Position numbers and translations under genes: made by a program. Of a stretch of DNA of 64,000 nucleotides, positions 61,069 through 64,000 are shown in pieces (the stretch's first letter is position 1; the number at the start of each line of letters is the position of its first letter). The notes below the pieces were generated by a model. That model searched no databases and was not told where the DNA came from. It saw nothing but the letters and a program-made list of their open reading frames with translations. The stretch is from an uncultured Clostridia bacterium (lineage in GTDB: Bacteria > Bacillota > Clostridia > Lachnospirales > Anaerotignaceae), in assembly GCA_910583755.1 (NCBI GenBank), contig CAJTZO010000007.1:31245-95244 (forward strand), given 5' to 3'.

Positions 61069-61494
61069 ATGGACAGTATAGAACTATGTATTAAAAAATT
61101 GACAGATTTAATGAAAAAAAAATATAGTGAAATGTTAAAAATTGAAAAAATTACGAGTGATATTGAGGAAACACTCAAAAGAAATGACAGTGTTTCTACA
61201 GATATGTTTTTAAATATGCGTATGGAAGTTATGGAAACCATAGATGGTATTGATGGACAAATTGACGAAATATTAACAAGTGGCGATGAAGAAGATTACC
61301 ATTTCTTAAAGGGACTTTTAAAAGTAGATAGCCAAGAACAAGCAATGAATACAGAATATGGTGACGAAAAAATGCTGATGCTTGTTAGCTTAAGAACTAG
61401 AAATGTTTTGAAAGGAATTATTGAAAAGGATAAGGTAATGAACAAAAGATTGCTGGGGAAAGAATCTTTTTATGCCGAAAAGAAAAACCTTTGA
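61069..61494 (+). CDS. Helical flagellar chaperone-like protein (FlgN/FliT-like by position)
   Basis: 141 residues, almost all helix: MDSIELCIKKLTDLMKKKYSEMLKIEKITSDIEETLK... Acidic, Met-rich, no membrane segment. Its size, composition and location after fliS match secretion chaperones such as FliT or FlgN, but no family motif is clear. GAGGCG precedes the ATG. Confidence 0.55.
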   Translation: MDSIELCIKKLTDLMKKKYSEMLKIEKITSDIEETLKRNDSVSTDMFLNMRMEVMETIDGIDGQIDEILTSGDEEDYHFLKGLLKVDSQEQAMNTEYGDEKMLMLVSLRTRNVLKGIIEKDKVMNKRLLGKESFYAEKKNL

Positions 61495-61511
61495 TTGTTT
61501 TCAAAGGTTTT
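61484..61511. terminator. Bidirectional terminator downstream of the chaperone-like gene
   Basis: AAAACCTTTGA, 6-base loop, TCAAAGGTTTT. It overlaps the 3' ends of both convergent genes. Confidence 0.9.
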
Positions 61512-62355
61512 CATGTAGGCTAATAGACCACAATGGTCCACCACTTGTTGCACCTATTTTTAATTCGTTCATTAATACTTCAATATCCCAAGCTTTTAAG
61601 CTATTTTCCATGCTCATTGGGTCAGCTATCAATACTTTACCATCTAGGGTTGTGCCATGAACAATGATAAAATGTCCACTTGTGGTGAAATGTCCTTTTT
61701 TCATCAATGCAACAATCATTTTACCTGTGGAAAGTTCCCTTCTGATGGTGTCATACGTAAAGTCTGTCAGAGAAGTAACTTGTAGACCAAAGGCTTGTGC
61801 TGCATTTGGTATCAAGGCATGATAGGAACCACTGCCATAGGCATAATATCCATTTTCCCGTGACCAGTCTGCCATTTGGTCGGGAAGTATAACAGAGCCT
61901 GTCATACTGGAAATAACGATTGCCATAGCTGTTGGTCCACAGCCATATTTTGCAATAGGGTCATTTCCACCATAAAGTTTATTTCCCCAACGAGCGTCTG
62001 CTTGGTTGAGATAAATAATATTTCTCGCATTGCTTTTTAAATAAGTAATACCATCAAGGGTATAGGAACCGGTTTCAGTGGTATCGGAAGCAGCTAGTTC
62101 ATCATGTGATGTTAGATTATAAATAGACAAAGGTTGTTTTTTTTCTTTTTGTGAAAAATCTTTACTTGCTTTTGGTACAGGGCGTGGTAAAATAGAAGCA
62201 TATTGTTTATCCATAAAGGAAAGCGAAGGTACTTGATATGCTAAAAGATACTGTTTATAATAATAAAAGCTTACCTTTGGAGCTTTTTGAAAACTAACAA
62301 TGAAGGTAGCAGTAAAGGTACAAACAAACAACAAAAATATACGCAAGTAACGCAA
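61501..62355 (-). CDS. C39-like cysteine peptidase, membrane-anchored
   Basis: 284 residues. An N-terminal hydrophobic helix (about 4-22) is followed by a linker and a Peptidase_C39_2-type domain (112-275) with Cys139 in YGCGPTAMAI, His228 in SGHFIIVHG and Asp245 in IADPMS as the probable triad. Likely extracytoplasmic peptidase or transglutaminase-like enzyme. AGGAGGTAACTC precedes the ATG. No bacteriocin transporter is fused. Substrate unknown. Confidence 0.85.
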   Translation of the reverse strand: MRYLRIFLLFVCTFTATFIVSFQKAPKVSFYYYKQYLLAYQVPSLSFMDKQYASILPRPVPKASKDFSQKEKKQPLSIYNLTSHDELAASDTTETGSYTLDGITYLKSNARNIIYLNQADARWGNKLYGGNDPIAKYGCGPTAMAIVISSMTGSVILPDQMADWSRENGYYAYGSGSYHALIPNAAQAFGLQVTSLTDFTYDTIRRELSTGKMIVALMKKGHFTTSGHFIIVHGTTLDGKVLIADPMSMENSLKAWDIEVLMNELKIGATSGGPLWSISLHENL

Positions 62356-62448
62356 AAGAGTTACCTCCTTTCGACAAACATTATAGCATTTTTATGATAT
62401 AAATACAATGAAAACCAAAATGTATGATGTCGCTCTACAACTAATAAA

Positions 62449-62612
62449 AGCGAAAGAACTTTAACAGAAAACTTTGTTTTCCTTTCCATCATATAGAATA
62501 CTGTTACATAATATTATAGGAAAAATGCTAGTTTTTCCAAAAAAAATTTAGAGTCAAGTTCTTTTGAAGGGGCTTATGGGGGTTTAGGGGTGTTATCCCT
62601 GGAATTTTATCT
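62449..62612 (+). repeat. Divergent copy of a second intergenic repeat family, upstream of ftsE
   Basis: AGCGAAAGAACTTTAACAG, GGAAAAATGCTAGTTTTTCC and a TTTAGAGTCAAG ... GGGGCTTATGGGGG block correspond in order to the two better copies at 63354 and 63558. It covers most of the 275-base gene-free interval before ftsE. Its internal stems match the inner hairpin of the 198-bp element. Confidence 0.6.
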
Positions 62613-62630
62613 TTTTTAAGGGGGGAGAAG

Positions 62631-63329
62631 GTGGCGGAAATTTCTTATCAAAACGTCGTTAAAATATTTGAAAATAATGCAGTGGGTTTGAACCATTTTA
62701 ATTTGAATATCGAAAAAGGTGAATTTGTTTTTTTACTGGGGAAAAGCGGCGTCGGAAAAAGTACCTCTTTACGCCTATTGACAAAAGAATTAGAACCAAC
62801 CAAGGGTAGGGTATTTGTACGTGATAAAGACCTTGCGGAAATCTCTAAAAAAGAACTCCCTTTTTATCGGCGTTCGATTGGTGTGGTTTGGCAGCAGACC
62901 CAGCTTTTACCAAAAAAAACAGTCTATCAGAATGTTGCTTTTGCATTAGAAGTGTTGGAAACCGAAAAAAAAATTATTCAGCAAAATGTTCCTGCTGCAC
63001 TTGGGCTTGTTAATATGAATAAAAAAGCAGACAGGTACCCGAAAGAATTGTCCGGCGGAGAATGTCTTAAGGTTGCTCTAGCCCGTGCGATGGTTAACAA
63101 CCCTACACTTTTGATTGCGGACGAGCCGACTGGTAATTTGGATGGGGATTCTGCATGGGATATTATGTGTTTATTGGATGAAGTTAACCGTTGTGGGGTT
63201 ACAGTTGTTGTTGCAACACATGCGATAGAAATGGCGAAATTGATGAAAAAACGTATGATTGTAATGCGTGCAGGCTATGTGGCACGGGATATTCCAAAAG
63301 GCGGTTTAAAACCAATTTTAAAAGATTAA
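62631..63329 (+). CDS. ftsE: FtsE-like ABC transporter ATPase
   Basis: 232 residues, GTG start after GGGGGGAGAAG. Walker A GKSGVGKSTSL, Q-loop QQTQLLP, signature LSGGECLKV (the usual QQRVA after SGGE is altered) and Walker B LLIADEPTGNLD, plus a switch His in VATHAIEM. FtsE pairs with FtsX to control wall hydrolases at the septum. No ftsX follows within the window; flagellin does. Codons are somewhat richer in G/C at third positions than neighbours. A lone MacB-like ATPase is an alternative. Confidence 0.82.
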   Translation: MAEISYQNVVKIFENNAVGLNHFNLNIEKGEFVFLLGKSGVGKSTSLRLLTKELEPTKGRVFVRDKDLAEISKKELPFYRRSIGVVWQQTQLLPKKTVYQNVAFALEVLETEKKIIQQNVPAALGLVNMNKKADRYPKELSGGECLKVALARAMVNNPTLLIADEPTGNLDGDSAWDIMCLLDEVNRCGVTVVVATHAIEMAKLMKKRMIVMRAGYVARDIPKGGLKPILKD

Positions 63330-63353
63330 TTAGGAGATTTGCCCTTAACAACC

Positions 63354-63716
63354 CTTCCTTTCTTGGAAGAAAGGAAACGAAAGAACTTTATAAGTAAAAA
63401 CTAGCGTTTTTGCTAGAAAAATTTAGATTATATTGTGTTTATAGAAAATAAAGTTTAGGGTCAAGCCCTTTTTAAAGGGCTTGTAGGTTTGGGCAAAGCC
63501 CAAATGATTTTAAGAATTAGTTTATTAAAAAACCTTGAGGCGTTGCCTCAAACTCCACTTCCTTTCTTGAAAGAAAGGAAGCGAAAGAACTTTATAGGCA
63601 AAAACCAGCGTTTTTGCTAGAAAAATTTAGACTCTATTACGTTTATAAAAGATAAAGTTTAGGGTCAAGCCCTTTTTAAAGGGCTTGTGGGTTTGGGCAA
63701 AGCCCAAGGTTTTATT
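63354..63716 (+). repeat. Two tandem copies of the second intergenic repeat family
   Basis: Units at 63354 and 63558 (204-base offset), each starting CTTCCTTTCTTGNAAGAAAGGA and containing CGAAAGAACTTTATA, AAACNAGCGTTTTTGCTAG, AAGCCCTTTTTAAAGGGCTTG and TTTGGGCAAAGCCCAA stems. Strongly conserved between the two. A short AAACCTTGAGGC-GTT-GCCTCAA hairpin lies between. They occupy the gene-free stretch 63330-63740. Confidence 0.88.
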
Positions 63717-63742
63717 TTTTTTTAAATTTTTAAAATTTGCTA

Positions 63743-63769
63743 TTAAGTTTCAGACAAAAGTTACGATAT
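63743..63769 (+). promoter_or_regulatory. Sigma-28 promoter of flagellin
   Basis: TTAAGTTT (7 of 8 to TAAAGTTT), 11 bases, TACGATAT (5 of 8 to GCCGATAA, CGAT core intact). The leader is about 120 bases. Confidence 0.75.
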
Positions 63770-63850
63770 ATTAAATGAGAGATAAAAATAACAACTTACT
63801 CTCAAGCCTTCAAGTCGACGGTTGGCATGTAACTAAATAAAAATTGGATA

Positions 63851-63888
63851 GTGGGAAAATGGAGTTTCCCGCGTAACTACATGGAGGT
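63851..63888 (+). promoter_or_regulatory. Two CsrA-type binding sites on the flagellin leader
   Basis: Site 1: hairpin GGGAAA-ATGGAG-TTTCCC (63853-63870), with GGA exposed in a 6-base loop. Site 2: ACATGGAGGT (63879-63888), a complete match to the CsrA consensus ACANGGANGU, which includes the Shine-Dalgarno sequence eight bases before the ATG. This pairing is the arrangement of the Bacillus hag leader. Confidence 0.82.
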
Positions 63889-63895
63889 AGATTTT

Positions 63896-64000
63896 ATGAT
63901 TATTCAACATAATATTTCAGCTTTAAATTCTTATAACAGATTAAGTGGTAACAACAAAGCATTAGCAAAAAACTTGGAAAAATTATCATCTGGTTACAAA
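63896..64000 (+). CDS. fliC: Flagellin, N-terminal fragment at window edge
   Basis: 35 codons, MIIQHNISALNSYNRLSGNN then KALAKNLEKLSSGYK: the conserved D0 helix of flagellin (hag/fliC). The gene continues beyond the window. Preceded by a sigma-28 promoter and CsrA sites. It is the main filament protein, chaperoned by FliS and capped by FliD. Confidence 0.97.
   Translation, partial: MIIQHNISALNSYNRLSGNNKALAKNLEKLSSGYK

Noticed and set aside
63354..63716. Possible CRISPR array
   Set aside because: Only two long units of about 160 bases with internal stems, no short regular repeats or cas genes.

Overview
The window looks like chromosomal DNA of an AT-rich, spore-forming, flagellated Gram-positive anaerobe of the class Clostridia, most likely Lachnospirales or a relative. 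The evidence is the gene content: spmA/spmB, a bofA/yaaL pair and abrB point to sporulating Firmicutes, and a single long flagellar gene cluster has the Clostridia/Bacillus order flgB-flgC-fliE...flhB-flhA-sigma. TTG and GTG starts with strong GGAGG-type ribosome sites are frequent. No rRNA, tRNA, CRISPR array, prophage or transposase gene was seen.

Positions 1-14600 hold housekeeping genes: a partial S-layer-homology wall protein, murA, a lone trpC behind a structured leader, a metF / B12-synthase-activation / metH methionine operon, then parA-parB and a DUF4446 protein with a long coiled extension, a lipid kinase, argS and a small membrane protein. Three identical perfect 16-bp parS palindromes (8425, 11402, 14318) surround parAB, so this is a chromosome-segregation centre and probably origin-proximal.

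Positions 14600-24200 hold a mixed region: a hydrolase and a thioesterase, sporulation-linked small genes, greA-lysS with a leader terminator, a MerR/TipA-type regulator with its 19-bp-spacer promoter, spmAB and abrB. Positions 24200-29600 hold two methyl-accepting chemotaxis proteins and a tandem pair of lipoproteins with FMN-binding domains.

Positions 30068-54540 are the main flagellar/chemotaxis cluster, read rightward from a vegetative promoter: rod and hook (flgB, flgC, fliE, flgD, flgE), MS ring and switch (fliF, fliG, fliM, fliY), export (fliH, fliI, fliJ, fliO, fliP, fliQ, fliR, flhB, flhA), motor (motA, motB), cheY, sigma-28 (fliA), flgF/flgG, cheC and cheD. The flhF, flhG, cheA, cheB and cheW genes usual between flhA and the sigma gene in relatives are absent here. 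Positions 54540-64000 hold late, partly sigma-28-controlled genes: cheV, a degenerate EAL-HDOD protein, a ComFB-domain protein, fliD, fliS, a chaperone-like gene, a C39-like peptidase, a lone ftsE-like ATPase and the start of flagellin.

The most noteworthy observations are: a FliY linker carrying three 26-residue repeats of the CheY-docking motif; two CsrA-type sites on the flagellin leader; a ~198-bp terminal-inverted-repeat element whose copies are bounded by duplicated hairpins, one copy sitting inside the flagellar operon; a second repeat family flanking ftsE; an attenuator-like leader plus a Trp-codon-containing overlapping ORF at trpC; hairpins bracketing the hook gene; and the tandem FMN-binding lipoproteins beside chemoreceptors.
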